Shown: positions 32,615 through 44,961, numbered from the stretch's first letter. The stretch: 64,000 bases of DNA from Ovis canadensis (GCF_042477335.2 NC_091245.1:114920501-114984500); one strand, 5' to 3'. Translations and numbers: made by a program. The notes: generated by a model not told the origin, from the letters alone.

Positions 32615-35600
32615 ATGGCAACAGGATCATATTAATAAATAATTACCTTAAATACAAATGGGTTAAATGCCCTAGCCAAAAGACTAAGACTGGCTGAATG
32701 GATATAAAAACAAGACCCTTATATATATTGTCTACAAGAGACCCACCTTGAAACAAGGGACACATACAGACTGAAAGTGAAGGGCTGGAAAAAGATATTG
32801 CATGCAAATAGAGACCAAAAGAAAGCAGGAGTAGCAATACTCCTATCAGACAAAATAGACTTTAAAACAAAGGCTGTGAAAAGAGACAAAGAAGGACACT
32901 ACATAATGATCAAAGGATCAATCCAAGAAGAAGACATAACAATTATAAATATATATGCACCCAACATAGGAGCACCACAATATGTAAGACAAATGCTAAC
33001 AAGTATGAAAGGGGAAATTAATAACACAATAATAGTGGGAGACTTTAATACCCCACTCACACCTATGGATAGATGAACTAAACAGAAAATTAACAAGGAA
33101 ACACAAACTTTAAATGATACAATAGACCAGTTAGACCTAATTGATATCTATAGGAGATTTCACCCCAAAACAATGAATTTCACCTTTTTCTCAAGTGCAC
33201 ACAGAACCTTCTCCAGGGTAGATCACATCCTGGGCCAGAAATCTGGCCTTGGTAAATTCAAAAAAATTGAAATCATTCCAAGCATCTTTTCTGACCACAA
33301 TGCAGTAAGATTAGATCTCAATTACAGGAGAAAAACTATTAAAAATTTCAACATATGGAGGCTGAACAACACACTTCTGAATAACCAACAAATCACAGAA
33401 GAAATCAAAAAAGAAATCAAAATATGCATAAAAACTAATGAAAATGAAAACACAACAATCCAAAACCTATGGGACACTGTAAAAGCAGTGCTAAGGGGAA
33501 GGTTCATAGCAATACAGGCATACCTCAAGAAACAAGAAAAAAGTCAAATAAATAACCTAACTCTACACCTAAAGCAACTAGAAAAGGAAGAAATTAAGAA
33601 CCCCAGGGTTAGTAGAAGGAAAGAAATCTTAAAAATTAGGGCAGAAATAAATGCAAAAGAAACAAAAGACACCATAGCAAAAATCAACAAAGCCAAAAGC
33701 TGGTTCTTTGAAAGGATAAATAAAATTGACAAACCATTAGCCAGATTCATTAAGAAACAAAGGCAGAAAAATCAAATCAACAAAATTAGAAATGAAAATG
33801 GAGAGATCACAGCAGACAACACAGAAATACAAAGGATCATAAGAGACTACTATCAGCAATTATATGCCAATAAAATGGACAACTTGGAAGAAATGGACAA
33901 ATTCTTAGAAAAGTACAACTTTCCAAAACTGAACCAGGAAGAAATAGAAAATCTTAACAGACCCATCACAAGCACAGAAATTGAAACTGTAATCAGAAAT
34001 CTTCCAATAAACAAAAGCCCAGGTCCAGACAGCTTCACAGCTGAATTCTACCAAAAATTTAGAGAAGAGGTCACACATATCCTACTCAAACTCTTCCAGA
34101 AAATTGCACAGGAATGTAAACTCCAAACTCTTTCTATGAGGCCACCATCACCCTAATACCAAAACCTGACAAAGATATCACAAAAAAAAGAAAACTACAG
34201 GCCAATATCACTAATGAACATAGATGCAAAAATCCTTAACAAAATTCTAGCAATCAGAATCCAACAACACATTATAAAGATCATACATCATGACCAAGTG
34301 GGCTTTATCCCAGGGATGCAAGGATTCTTCAATATCCACAAAGCAATCAATATAATATACCACATTAACAAATTGAAAAATAAAAGACATATGATTATCT
34401 CAATAGATGCAGAGAAAGCCTTCGACAAAATTCAACATCCATTTATGATAAAAACTCTCCAGAAAGCAGGAATAGACGGAACATACCTCAACATAATAAA
34501 AGCTATATATGACAAACCCACAGCAAACATTATCCTCAATGGTGAAAAATTGAAAGCATTTCCCCTAAAGTCAGGAACAAGACAAGGGTGCCCACTTTCA
34601 CCACTACTATTCAACACAGTTGTGGAAGCTTTGGCCACAGCAATCAGAGCAGAAAAAGAAATAAAAGGGATCTAAATTGGAAAAGAAGAAGTAAAACTCT
34701 CACTATTTGCAGATGACATGGTCCTCTACACAGAAAACCCTAAAGAATCCACCAGAAAATTACTAGAGCTAATCAATGAATATAGTAAAGTTGCAGGATA
34801 TAAAATCAACACACAGAAATCCCTTGCATTCCTATACACTAATAATGAGAAAATAGAAAGAGAAATTAAGGAAACAATTCCATTCATCATTGCAAAGGAA
34901 AGAATAAAATACTTAGGAATATATCTACCTAAAGAAAATAAAGATCTATATATAGAAAACTATAAAACAAAAGAAATCAAAGAGGACACTAATAGATGGA
35001 GAGATATACCATGTTCATGGATCGGAGGCATCAATATAGTGAACATGATTATACTACCCACAGCAATCTATAGATTCAATGCACTCCCTATCAAGCTACC
35101 AATGGTATTTTTCACAGAACTAGAACAAATAATTTCACAATTTGTATGGAAATACAAAAAACCTCAAATAGCCAAAGCAATCTTGAGGAAGAAGAATGGA
35201 ACCAAAGGAATCAACCTGCCTGACTTTAGGCTCTACTACAAAGCCACAGTCATCAAGACAGTATGGTACTGGCACAAAGCCAGATATATAGATCAATGGA
35301 ACAAAATAGAAAGCCCAGAGATAAATCCATGCACCTATGGACACCTTATCTTTGACAAAGGAGGCAAGAATATACAATGGATTAGACAAGCTCTTTAACA
35401 AGTGGTGCTGGGAAAACTGGTCAACCACTTGTAAAAGAATGAAACTAGAACACTTTCTAACACCATACACAAAAGTAAACTCAAAATGGATTAAAGATAT
35501 AAACATAAGACCAGAAACTATAAAACTCCTAGAGGAAAACATAGGCAAAACACTCTCTGACATAAACCACAGCAGGATCCTCTATGACCCACCTCCCAGA

Positions 35601-36390
35601 ATATTGGAAATAAAAGCAAAAATAAACAAATGGGACCTAATTAAAATTAAAAGCTTCTGCACAACAAAGGAAACTATAAGCAAGGTGAAAAGACAGCCTT
35701 CAGAATGGGAAAAAATAATAGCAAATAAAGCAACTGACAACTAATCTAAAACATATACAAGCAACTCCTGCAGCTCAATTCCAGAAAAATAAATGACCCA
35801 ATCAAAAAATGGGCCAAAGAACTAAACAGACATTTCTCCAAAGAAGACATACAGATGGCTAATAAACACATGAAAAGCTCAGCATCACTCATTATCAGAG
35901 AAATGCAAATCAAAACCATAATGAGGTACCATTTCACGCCAGTCAGAATGGCTGTGATCCAAAAGTCTACAAGCAAAAAACGCTGGAGAGGGTGTGGAGA
36001 AAAGGGAACCCTCTTACACTGTTGGTGGGAATGCAAACTAGTACAGCCACTATGGAGAACAGTGTGGAGATTTCTTAAATAATTGGAAATAGAACTGCCA
36101 TGTGACCCAGCAATCCCACTGCTGGGCATACACACTGAGAAAACCAGAATAGAAAGAGACACATGTACCCCAATGTTCATCGCAGCACTGTTTATAATAG
36201 CCAGGACATGGAAGCAACCTAGATGTCCATCAGCAGATGAATGGATAAGAAAGCTGTTGTACATATACACAATGGAGTATTATTCACCCATTAAAAAGAA
36301 TACATTTGAAGCAGTTGTAATGAGGTGGATGAAATTGGAGCCTATCATACAGAGTGAAGTAAGCCAGAAAGAAAAACACCAATACAGTAT
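32615..36390 (+). pseudogene. L1 ORF2p remnant (endonuclease and reverse transcriptase)
   Basis: Recognisable pieces occur in L1 order. The APE-type endonuclease has NIYAPNIGAPQY and VGDFNTPL at about 32945-33060, and [10 protein letters not shown] at about 33290-33320. The RT has [27 protein letters not shown], a [14 protein letters not shown] block and the catalytic FADD at 34706-34717. The Cys-rich C-terminus includes [15 protein letters not shown] at about 36013-36056. Breaks include a stop codon at 33074-33076, loss of frame near 34156, a TAA at 34673-34675 and further shifts near 34975, 35398 and 35744. The C-terminus is cut by a BovB-derived insertion. Confidence 0.9.
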
Positions 36391-36735
36391 CAGTTCAGTT
36401 CAGTTCAGTCGCTCAGTCGTGTCCGACTCTTTGAGACCCCATGAATCGCAGCACGCCAGGCCTCCCTGTCCATCACCAACTCCCGGAGTTCACTCAGACT
36501 CACGTCCATCGAGTCAGTGATGCCATCCAGGCATCTCATCCTCTGTCATCCCCTTCTCCTCCTGCCCCCAATCCCTCCCAGCATCAGAGTCTTTTCCAAT
36601 GAGTCAACTCTTCGTATGAGGTGGTCAAAATACTGGAGTTTCAGCTTTAGCATCATTCCTTCCAACGAACATCCAGGGCTGATCTCCCTCAGAATGGACT
36701 GGTTGGATCTCCTTGCAGTCCAAGGGACTCTGAAG
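36391..36735 (-). repeat. BovB-derived (RTE) insertion in the L1
   Basis: Read on the - strand this is the BovB 3' region. It ends on the + strand side with repeated CAGTT units and CGCTCAGTCGTGTCCGACTC. The middle resembles the C-terminal part of the BovB RT ORF (GHL, DSDAG-like segments). It separates L1 ORF2 from the L1 3' end. The L1 segment equivalent to 48605-48630 of the other copy appears to be missing at the junction. Confidence 0.85.
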
Positions 36736-37072
36736 ATTCAAGATGGTAACAATAACCCTGTATGCGAGATAGCAAAAGAAACACAGATGTATAGAACAGT
36801 CTTTTGGACTGGTGTGGATCGATTTGGGAGAATGGCACTGAAACAGCTATAATATCATATATGAAACGAATGGCCAGTCCAGGTTCAATGCATAATACTG
36901 AATGCTTGGGGCTGGTGCACTGGGATGACCCAGAGGGATGGTATGGGGAGGGAGGAGGGAGGGGGGTTCAGGATGGGGAACAGGTGTATACTTGCGGTGA
37001 ATTCATTTGATGTATGGCAAAGCCAATACAATATTGTAAAGTAATTAACCTCCAATTAAAATAAATAAATTT

Positions 37073-39240
37073 ACATTAAAAATTTTAAAAAAATTAAGAT
37101 AAAATAGTTATTAAAAATACATACACCTAAAAATATAACCTCAAAATAGCAGAACTATTAAGACATATATATATCAATATAATATATGTCAATTATTAAA
37201 ATTAGGAAACTAAACTATTATATATTGGTTTAAAATGAGAGACTTTTCTCTTTGATGAATTAAATAGAAGAAAAATAAGAACATCTGTAAAAAATAAAAA
37301 TATTTGTCTTATATGGTCTATAATCTTGAATACATTTGGTGGCATTTGTGAAGATAGTGTTAAAATGGATAGAAAAAACAACTTTTTCCTAACGAAATGT
37401 TCACAGGATGTTCACATATGCCAGGTAATCAACAAAGCCTCAGAAATCACATCAAATTATGTTAAATCTAGTACTGTATAGTTTGCAATCTATACTCAAG
37501 TGAAAACTAAAGTACACGTTTGAAAAACTTGCAAACTACTATTCTCTTCGATTAAAATACCTTGACCTGAACAGCAATAAAAACCATGTTAAAATTTGTG
37601 GGGTACAGGTCAAGTAGTACTATGAGATAAATTCATAGCTTTAAAATGTACTTATTGCAAAACAATAAATATTGAAAATAAGATAAACCAGATAAGCAGA
37701 AAAATGAAGATAAAAGTCAGTGAAATAGAGAATACCAATCTAAAAGACAGTAACAAATTAAAACTAAAAGCTGACTTTAAAAGGACAATTAAGATGCATA
37801 AAATTGATTAGTAAAAAGAGTTAGATGCAAATAAAATACAGAGTGAATAAGAAGATATAATGTTTTTAAGATTAATAATAGTATTAACTATATGCCAACA
37901 ATTTAGAAAACTTAGACAAAATTTATAAAATTCCTGGAAAAACAAAGAATGCCAAATTTGGGAAGATAATTGAATAAACCATTGAGCATTAAAGATACTG
38001 TTTTGACCAAAGTGTTTGGGTGTTTTCACAAAAACCTCAATGAACTTTTCAGTAACCCAATATTTAAAGAGTAATAAGAGATGCCCTATCCTTCTTTACC
38101 AGAACTTCAAACTCAGTTTTATAAGAGTAGTAATGAGCTTTCAAACAACACATAGACTTTTCCTTACAAAGCTGTTGCAAAAAAATAGAAAAAAGATAAA
38201 GACTGCTTCATCCACTATGATTAGCATAACCATGATTCAACAAATTATAGTTCTGTTTGGTTTATGAGTTTTAATGCGAAAATCTTAAATGAAATAACTT
38301 ACTGAATCCAATAGTTTATTAAAAATAATGCAAAATGATCAAGTTAAGCAATACAAGCATGGTATAAGTTAAGAATTTAATGTAATTTACCTCTATAATG
38401 CAATGAGGATTAAAGGAATGTGGCTATCTCTGTAGATACAGAAGCAAATCACTTAATACATTTCAAAACATTTTTGATAAAACTAAAGTAGCTTTCTTAA
38501 AGGCTACAACAAACATTGTGCATAAGTGGAGAAAATGACTAAGCATTTCACACAATATGGGAACAACACAAGAATACTCACATTCTGATCAATATTTAAT
38601 GTATACTGGAGGACCTAGCCAATTGAGTGAACATAGAAAATAAATAAAATACATAAGTGTTGAAAGGAAGGAGAACAAAATGCTATCATTTGTAGCTGAC
38701 AAGATCATTTACATAGAATTTACAGTTTAATTTACAGTAGAATCAACAGATAAACCAGGACATCTAACAAGAGCATAAGTAGTTTGCTTCTGTCATAGTC
38801 TATTAGAAGTGTAATAAAATATATGACTTAAAGTCACGAACAACTGAAAAGAGGAATCAGCCTAACAGGATGTACAGGACTTCCACAGTGAAAATTTATG
38901 ACTTCATTCAAGACCAAAATAGCTGGCATGAATAAATAGAGGAGCATGTTTATACATGGGAAAACATCACAAGAATTTCAGTTCTCCTCCAACTGCAAGG
39001 TTACTCAAAATTCTAGCAAGATGTTTTGAGAAACTTATTTATTCTAAAATGTATGTGGAGGAATCAAGGTCCGCAAATAGCTAAAATGATTTTTTTAAAA
39101 ATGATTGCTTATCCTAACAGACAATTACAAAGGACAGTTGTGATATAAAGAAGAAACCATAAACCAGAGGAGGGAAAATGGATTATTAAGCAGGTATAAA
39201 TCAGAAAACCACTTCAATATATATGGAAAAATACAAAGCT
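37073..39240 (+). repeat. Old L1 LINE, 3' part
   Basis: The older L1 continues after the young L1. An endonuclease trace lies at about 37095-37140. RT-upstream sequence at about 37630-37800 reads KFIALKCTYCK and ISRKMKIKVSEIENTNL. Sequence at about 37880-37970 resembles [15 protein letters not shown]. An AKILN-like motif occurs at about 38280 and a decayed ADDMILYIE-equivalent at about 38695. Stops are abundant. Confidence 0.65.
38000..38068. repeat. Decayed mir-2284-type hairpin element
   Basis: 'TTTTGACCAAAGTGTTTGGG' is followed by 'AAAAACCTCAATGAACTTTT' and CAGTAACCCAATAT. The order resembles the hairpin at 4178 with the middle shortened. The arms pair poorly. Confidence 0.4.
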
Positions 39241-39279
39241 GGATTCTTACCTCTCACCATGGACAAAGCTTAACCCCAG

Positions 39280-39450
39280 ATTCATCCTTCATTCAACAAA
39301 TATTTATTGAGCATCTACTAGGAATGAAGGACTTTTCTAACACTGGATATATGCCACTGAAAAAGGCAAAAGTCCCTGCTATTGTTAAAACCCTTAGTGT
39401 AGAAGGTAAAAGTATCATGCCAGTAGACACTTGGAGTGGGGAAGGGCGTG
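39280..39450. repeat. Ancient mammalian repeat fragment
   Basis: 'CATTCAACAAATATTTATTG' then AGCATCTACTAGGAATGAAGG and AGTCCCTGCTATTGTTAAAA form a common ancient repeat pattern; I cannot name the family. Confidence 0.4.
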
Positions 39451-39911
39451 TAAAACAGGGATCAAAAAGCACAAAGCATAAGGCAAAAAAGCACTTAATG
39501 GGCTGGATTGTATCATAATTAAATCTGAGTACACTTTATGACCCACCCACATAGTCCAGAGGAAGCCTCTTACATGTCCATGAAGAGAGGCTGTTCATTA
39601 CAGTGTTGTTCTTAGAGGCAGGGAGTTGGAACCAACTTAGATGTCTGTCTCTAGAGAGATGAGAAAACAGAATGTGATGATGCATGCTGTGGAATACCAT
39701 GCATGAGTTAGAGGCACTGGGTTAGATGTACACTCAACAGTAAGGAATAGAACAAATCATTAGTTTAGGAGAAACTAATTGAGGGGGAAAAAGGTAATAA
39801 CAGAATTGGAGCAATAGCACTATATCATGTATGTAAATATAAAAGATATATAGTCTCAACCAAATCTGTATATTTTACAAGAGTGCATACATGCAAGTAA
39901 AGTGAAAAAAA

Positions 39912-40122
39912 AGCATTAGTTGCTTAGTCCTGTCTGACTCTTTGTGACCCTGTGGACTGTAGCCCACCAGTTTCCTCCATCCATGGAATTTTCCAGGCAA
40001 GAGTACTGAAGTGGGTTGCCATTTCCTTCTCCAGGGGATCTTCCTGATCCAGGGATTGAACCTGGGTCTTCTGAACATTGCAGGCTGATTCTTTACCATC
40101 TGAGCCTCCAGGGAAGCCCATA
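39912..40122 (-). repeat. Bov-tA SINE
   Basis: The reverse-complement blocks are 'AGTTGCTTAGTCCTGTCTGA', 'TGGACTGTAGCCCACCAGTT' and 'CTGAGCCTCCAGGGAAGCCC'. Confidence 0.92.
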
Positions 40123-41411
40123 TATACAAGGGCATGTATCAAATAGTACAGAGCTGGTTCCATTGGAATGGGAATGAGGGATGAAGGGAAGAAAAATGAA
40201 TGTGTCTTATATGGATGGATAATGATAATGAGTTAAGAATTAAATAATGTGATTAACTCAACTCTCCATTCCTAAGTCATTTGGACCCCAGAAGACGGAC
40301 TGTTTGAATGTAGGATAGCTCCAGTGGGCTCCAGGTTGTTCCTACATTGAGTTCTTCCTACATTTGGCTAAAAGTGCCCTCCTGTAAACACCCAGCCATG
40401 GTCTGAGTTCTTCTGTCTGGCATCATACCCAGTGAGTCTTCTGTTCACCCTTTCACAGAACGGCCTGCCAACACTGAAACAGCTGCTGTAGTTTATTGTC
40501 TTCCCCCTTCCAGTCCCACATACTCAGATCTTTCAGCTGTTCTTCATATGACCTGTTCAGTCTTCTAAATTTCAGGGAACTATGCAGTGACATCCACATC
40601 AACCATTAAATGTGGCTTGCTCGTTTGAGAAATATGGCTGAAATCCCACCAGGGATCAAGCTCCTTGTAAGGTTCTATGCATAGGTGCTCAGGAAAAAAG
40701 GAAATCACTTCTATGAGAGTAATAATGGAAAGGTCTTGAATTAATAATCACGTTCAACTTTTGAGATGTAGAGAGTTCAAACAAATCTTTGCTATCCAGA
40801 ATGAGTGACCACATTTCACATATATTGATTTATTCAGGAAATTTCCACTGACCATGTTTTCTATGCCAAGGATTGCTGCAGTCCCAGATAACTGGAACAC
40901 GCTTCTTTGTACCATGCAGAATGAATCACAGACCCGGGGCCGAACCCTGGGGAGCAGGTTTGCTTCTGGTGTCCTGTACTGAACCAGCCAAAGGTATGCT
41001 GATGTGGCTCCTGCAGTTCCCTTCTTCTCTACTATGGTTTGCTGTGCCCCAAGAAGTCAGAATGGCTCATGCTTTTGGGGTTCCAACCACAGTGTCTGTT
41101 CTTGTTTCCCAGAAATCCAAGCTCCTCTCTTTAATAAGGCCAGTGGGGTGAAATGAATCACTAAGGTTTGAAGATGGATCAGAGAATGGGCATAGCATGT
41201 GGTACATTCCACACTAAGCAGGCCTTAACTTAAAATGTGAACTAGCAGAAAAATACAAAGGGCCTTAGAACCAAGGTGACAAACCCTTCGGGAATGGGCT
41301 CCTAGTCAGTAATGTCTCTAAATGGGGCACAGTTTGTGCGGCATGCACTTCTATGTGCTGTGGAGGATTCATGGGGAGACTCAACCACACTTTAAAGCCT
41401 AGTCAGAAAAA
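40123..41411. other. Region downstream of SH2D1B, partly probable 3'UTR
   Basis: No coding exon was seen. Coding-strand AATAAA signals occur at 40829-40834 and 40492-40497 (TTTATT on the + strand) and could end the SH2D1B transcript, about 1.4-1.75 kb past its stop. Which is used cannot be told. Confidence 0.35.
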
Positions 41412-41522
41412 GCACTAACCACTTTAACAGCAGCGACGTGGTTCTGCACTGTGACACGCCTTCAAAATCCCCACATGTGTCACAACGCAGAGCCCCGTCG
41501 CTGCTGTTAAAGTGGTTAATGC
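41412..41522. repeat. Near-perfect palindrome (hairpin MITE or small-RNA precursor)
   Basis: Arms 41412-41457 and 41477-41522 are inverted repeats matching at 41 of 46 positions, with a 19-base loop. The ends read CTAA/CCACTTTAACAGCAGCGACG and the reverse at the right, followed by TTAA (41516-41519). TTAA flanks suggest a piggyBac-type non-autonomous element, with the left copy mutated to CTAA. Three of the five mismatches become G:U pairs in a - strand transcript, the sense strand of SH2D1B. It lies 726 bases past the SH2D1B stop. The family is not recognised. Confidence 0.85.
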
Positions 41523-42247
41523 ATAAATGAAATTAGGCAGAATCAAAGAGGAAGTGTCTCCAGGGCAAAGTTTAGCAGGGAAGGAGATTAGAAAGAAGGT
41601 GGGTCACCCAGGCTGGAGGGAAAAGGGTGCATGAGTGGGTCTGGGCTCCCACCATCACCAAGACCAGCACAGGCAGATGCAGAGAATGTGTTGGCTGTTT
41701 TGGGAGTCTGAGATCCAGTATACACGTCCATCACTCAGGGGCTCCCCAACGCCACCTGACTCAACCAGCTTCAGCAAAGAGGCTGGGGCATCGGCTGTCC
41801 TCTGCCCAGCCACTTGTTTTTCAATGAAGGAACAGGCCTAGAAAGAGGAAGTGGTTTGTCTGCAGTCACATCATCATGACTGGAACTCAGGCTCCAAAGT
41901 AGACACCAGCACTCTCTTCTCTCCCAGTTGACCAGATGTCAACTGTCTTGTAGTGGTAGTACCTTTAACAAGTCAAGAATAGGTTCAGGTGGTCCTATTC
42001 CAAGAAAGAACAGTGGGAGGGGAAATGGGGTTTTGAAGCTCCTCGTTTGGTAAGCATGGGAGGCAGGGCAAGGGGACTGATTTCTCTGCAGCTGGTGAAC
42101 AAAACATCTTCAGTCACTCAGAACAGGAGAGTCTAAATTGTCCCCTAGAGTTTGGTCTTCCAGACCCACACCTGCAGGAGAAGCAGGATCGCTGGCGAGA
42201 GCCGTCACCCATCTCTTCTGTAAGCGCTTCATCCAGTCTCCATCCCT

Positions 42248-42285
42248 TCAAGGCAGGACATCCACATAGTCGCTGCCACTGTTCT
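42248..42285 (-). CDS. SH2D1B: SH2D1B coding exon 4 (C-terminal tail)
   Basis: A 38-base terminal coding exon follows the acceptor CCCAG (42290-42286). Its AG completes a Glu codon started by the last G of exon 3. It reads NSGSDYVDVLP and ends in TGA at 42250-42248. In EAT-2 the short tail after the SH2 domain carries tyrosines (here IYENSGSDY) whose phosphorylation links to downstream signalling such as PLC-gamma in NK cells (literature memory). Length and end agree with human SH2D1B as I remember it. Confidence 0.92.
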
Positions 42286-43499
42286 CTGGGGAGAAAAGGA
42301 GACCAGCCGTGAGGCTCTGCACCCAGGAGTCACCCTGACCAACACCTCTTGTGGGAAAGAAGCCCTCTGCCCAGGCACAGGGTGGTCTTGATGCCACAGC
42401 AGAGTGACACCTTCAAGAGCTGGGGCACCACAGGGAGCTCTCCTGGCAACATAGGGGGCCTGTTTATAAGTCAAGGACAAGAGTTTCCAGCACCAGATGC
42501 CTCCACTCACCAGCAGAGAACCTGTGCCGCCCTGAGGGTGAGAATACGTGAGGCTTGTTCTGAGGTGGCCAAGGGAATGGGGGCGGGGGAGATGATGAGC
42601 AGCTCAGAAGAAGTTCCTTCCCCCTTAATGGCTGAGGATTTGGGAGCTCGTTCTGCCAAGGCTGCCCGAGCTTGGACAACTGGTGTGGCGAGATTCCCGC
42701 TCAGCTCTTGGAATGAACTCCAAAGGGTTCTCCTCTTGGGATCTGTGGTTATTTTATTATCCCTGAGACAAATACTACCGCCACCCTCAAGCACCCCGAG
42801 CAGCTCATCAGGGTTTGCCTAAGGACTGCAGCACGAGTACATCCCTAGGTTGCTCCTCTGCCCCCCTTTTATTCTTTGTATTTTTATTTCTTTCTGTAAG
42901 TTATGGTAGAAAATGGCCATGGGACCACATCTGCAGCTATAAATATAGCAAGCAACTCTGTGATGGGGTACACACTCCTCTGCCTGGGGGAGGGAGACAG
43001 AAACAATGGGAGGGGAGGGCTGTTTTCTCATTTAAAAACTGTGTTCAGTCTTGGGGAGGTGAGAAGCTTTCTCTGGCAGTCTAAAGGGCAGCGAGGCTGT
43101 AGACAGAGTACAATGGGTATGGGGTGACTGCAGACTTCCTGGAACCCTCTGTTCCCCTCCTTGCTCCCTAGCTAGCACTCTGCTCCCATTACGTCACCTG
43201 CCCACTGAGGACTGAAATCCCTTTAATGGGGCTCTAACCATACATTCCACCTTGAGAAAACAGGGTTAAACTGTAAATGTCTCAGGAAGTCTGAGCTAAA
43301 TTCGAACTATGTTGTGACTGATGGATACTAGATTCTTTTCTGCGAACAGATTTCAAGGGGTGTACACAAGAGTCACTGCTTGGGATATGACCTGGATCCT
43401 GTGCACTCAGATTTACTGATCCTCTGCACTCTCATTTCCCACCATGGCTTGATAACTCTTGGGGTGTATCTGAAATAATTAGCCCCCTGCTCCCTACTA

Positions 43500-43710
43500 A
43501 GGCACTCCAGTCATGTCTGACTCTGTGCGACCCTATGGGCTGTAGCCCACCAGGCTCCTCTGTCCATGGGATTCTCCAGGTAAGAATACTGGAGTGGGTT
43601 GTCATGCCCTCCTCCAGGGCATCTTACAGACCTAGGGGTCAAACCCACATCTCTTATGTCTCCTGCAATAACAGGCGGGTTCTTTACCACTAGGACCACC
43701 GGGAAAGCCC
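43500..43710 (-). repeat. Bov-tA SINE
   Basis: 'CAGTCATGTCTGACTCTGTG' at one end, 'TACCACTAGGACCACCGGGA' plus AAGCCC at the other; a Bov-tA in reverse orientation. Confidence 0.92.
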
Positions 43711-43898
43711 AATTTGTCCACTAACACCACATAAATGAATGCTTAGCAAATATTGAGCAAAATGTAACAGGATGAGGCTTGGAGAAGGAAGTTGAAGCAA
43801 TTTTCTTATTTGAAAATTCTGCTTTTTGGCCATCTATTCCCAAATATGTGATTGGCACAAGGTCGCAGGGTGAGTTTGAAGTTGACTCATGGAATGCC

Positions 43899-44176
43899 TG
43901 GGAGAAGGCAATGGCACCCCACTCCAGTACTCTTGCCTGGAAAATCCCATGGACAGAGGAGCCTGGTAGGGTGCAGTCCATGGAGTCGCTAAGAGTTGGA
44001 CACGACTGAGAGACTTCACTTTCACTTTTCACTTTCATGCATTGGAGAAGGAGATGGCAACCCACTCCAGTATTCTTGCCTGGAGAATCCCGGGGACAGA
44101 GGAGCCTTGTGGCTGCTGTCTATGGGGTCGCACAGAGTCGGACACAACTGAAGCGACTTAGCAGCAGCAGCCGCAG
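43899..44176 (+). repeat. BOV-A2 SINE with 11-bp target-site duplication
   Basis: Two tandem monomers (GGAGAAGGCAATGGCACCCC and GGAGAAGGAGATGGCAACCC) are joined by CTTTCACTTTTCACTTTCATG and end in an AGC repeat. A perfect CATGGAATGCC duplication flanks it at 43888-43898 and 44177-44187, fixing the insertion point. Confidence 0.95.
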
Positions 44177-44409
44177 CATGGAATGCCCGGGGACCACTAT
44201 TTTCCCTGGGTTGCCTGAGCACAGAGAGCTCTGTGCGTTTGCCACCACCAGGAGCATGAAGGCACTGCTTCCTAACAAGATAGAAAAATGCTATTCGCAG
44301 GATGAGGCTTTCTAGAGCTAACATCATAGAAAGGAGCAGTTATCTGTATGGATTCTGTAGTAGAAGTGGGACTAAGGCTCTTGTTTGGGCCCCCTATGAA
44401 AGTTTTTAC

Positions 44410-44575
44410 CATAAATACCATCCAACTCTATCTTCGATCTTCTCCATTTCAGGCAGGATCTGGTTCTCTTTATTGGGTTTACGAGGTGAAACATCAGTCC
44501 TTGATTTGGCTTTTCAAACTTGGAGATCAGTTCCTTCAGGTTTGGAAAGATCTCTCGTTTAACACCTTCCACAGT
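44410..44575 (-). CDS. SH2D1B: SH2D1B coding exon 3 (SH2 domain C-terminal half)
   Basis: The exon is 166 bases between TTTGCAG (ending 44576) and TATG/GTAAAA. It encodes 55 codons plus one base, starting TVEGVKREIFPNLKELISKF and ending SKIELDGIY. SH2D1B (EAT-2) is a small single-SH2 adaptor of NK cells that binds phosphorylated ITSM motifs of SLAM-family receptors (family knowledge). This exon carries the C-terminal part of the SH2 fold (EKPNQGLMFHLVNPI) and a basic stretch (KRTRSCLKWRRSK) just after it. The frame is intact. The sequence matches human SH2D1B with few changes as I remember it. Confidence 0.95.
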
Positions 44576-44961
44576 CTGCAAAAATACAAGAAGGAGAGCA
44601 CTCATCACCACGCAACTATGTGTGAAAGGTGACACTTCTCACAACAGTGGTTTTCAGGGCTGCCTCTGAGCAGCGAACTGAAAACAAGTGGCTGGCATTT
44701 CATGTGTGGGAGCTCACACCACACACAAAACACAGAAACCTTCCCTCTAAAAACAGAGCTCTGGCTTGAGCTACTGCGAGTAAAGAGGATTAACAATCAA
44801 GGGTCCCCACCTCAGTCTGCAGTATTGAGTGAATTCCCATCTATGGCAATGTGGGGGCAGCTCTTGTCCGTACCCTGTGGAGGGTAACCCCTCTAAGAGC
44901 TTATGTGAGAGTGTAAGCGACTAATGCAGGCAGACTTCAATGGGAAATGCAATTTCTGTAC

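Larger units (their letters stand above)
28976..37072 (+). mobile_element. Near-full-length ruminant L1 LINE (inactive)
   Basis: The L1 starts at GGCGGTGGTCCTAAGATGGC and has a 5'UTR of about 2.66 kb. ORF1 remnants follow from 31639 to 32563 and ORF2 remnants from 32615 to about 36390. The L1 3' end (CAATATTGTAAAGTAATTAA) closes in an AATAAATAAATTT tail. A 7-base repeat ACATTAA flanks it (28969-28975 and 37073-37079) and may be the target-site duplication. The element is about 7.75 kb after removing the 345-base BovB-derived insert. Stops and frameshifts in both ORFs make it immobile. Confidence 0.9.
42286..44409 (-). other. SH2D1B: SH2D1B intron 3
   Basis: This 2.1-kb intron has a GTAAAA donor (44409) and contains a Bov-tA SINE (43500-43710) and a BOV-A2 SINE (43899-44176). 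About 42290-43490 shows no recognised repeat or exon. Confidence 0.85.
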
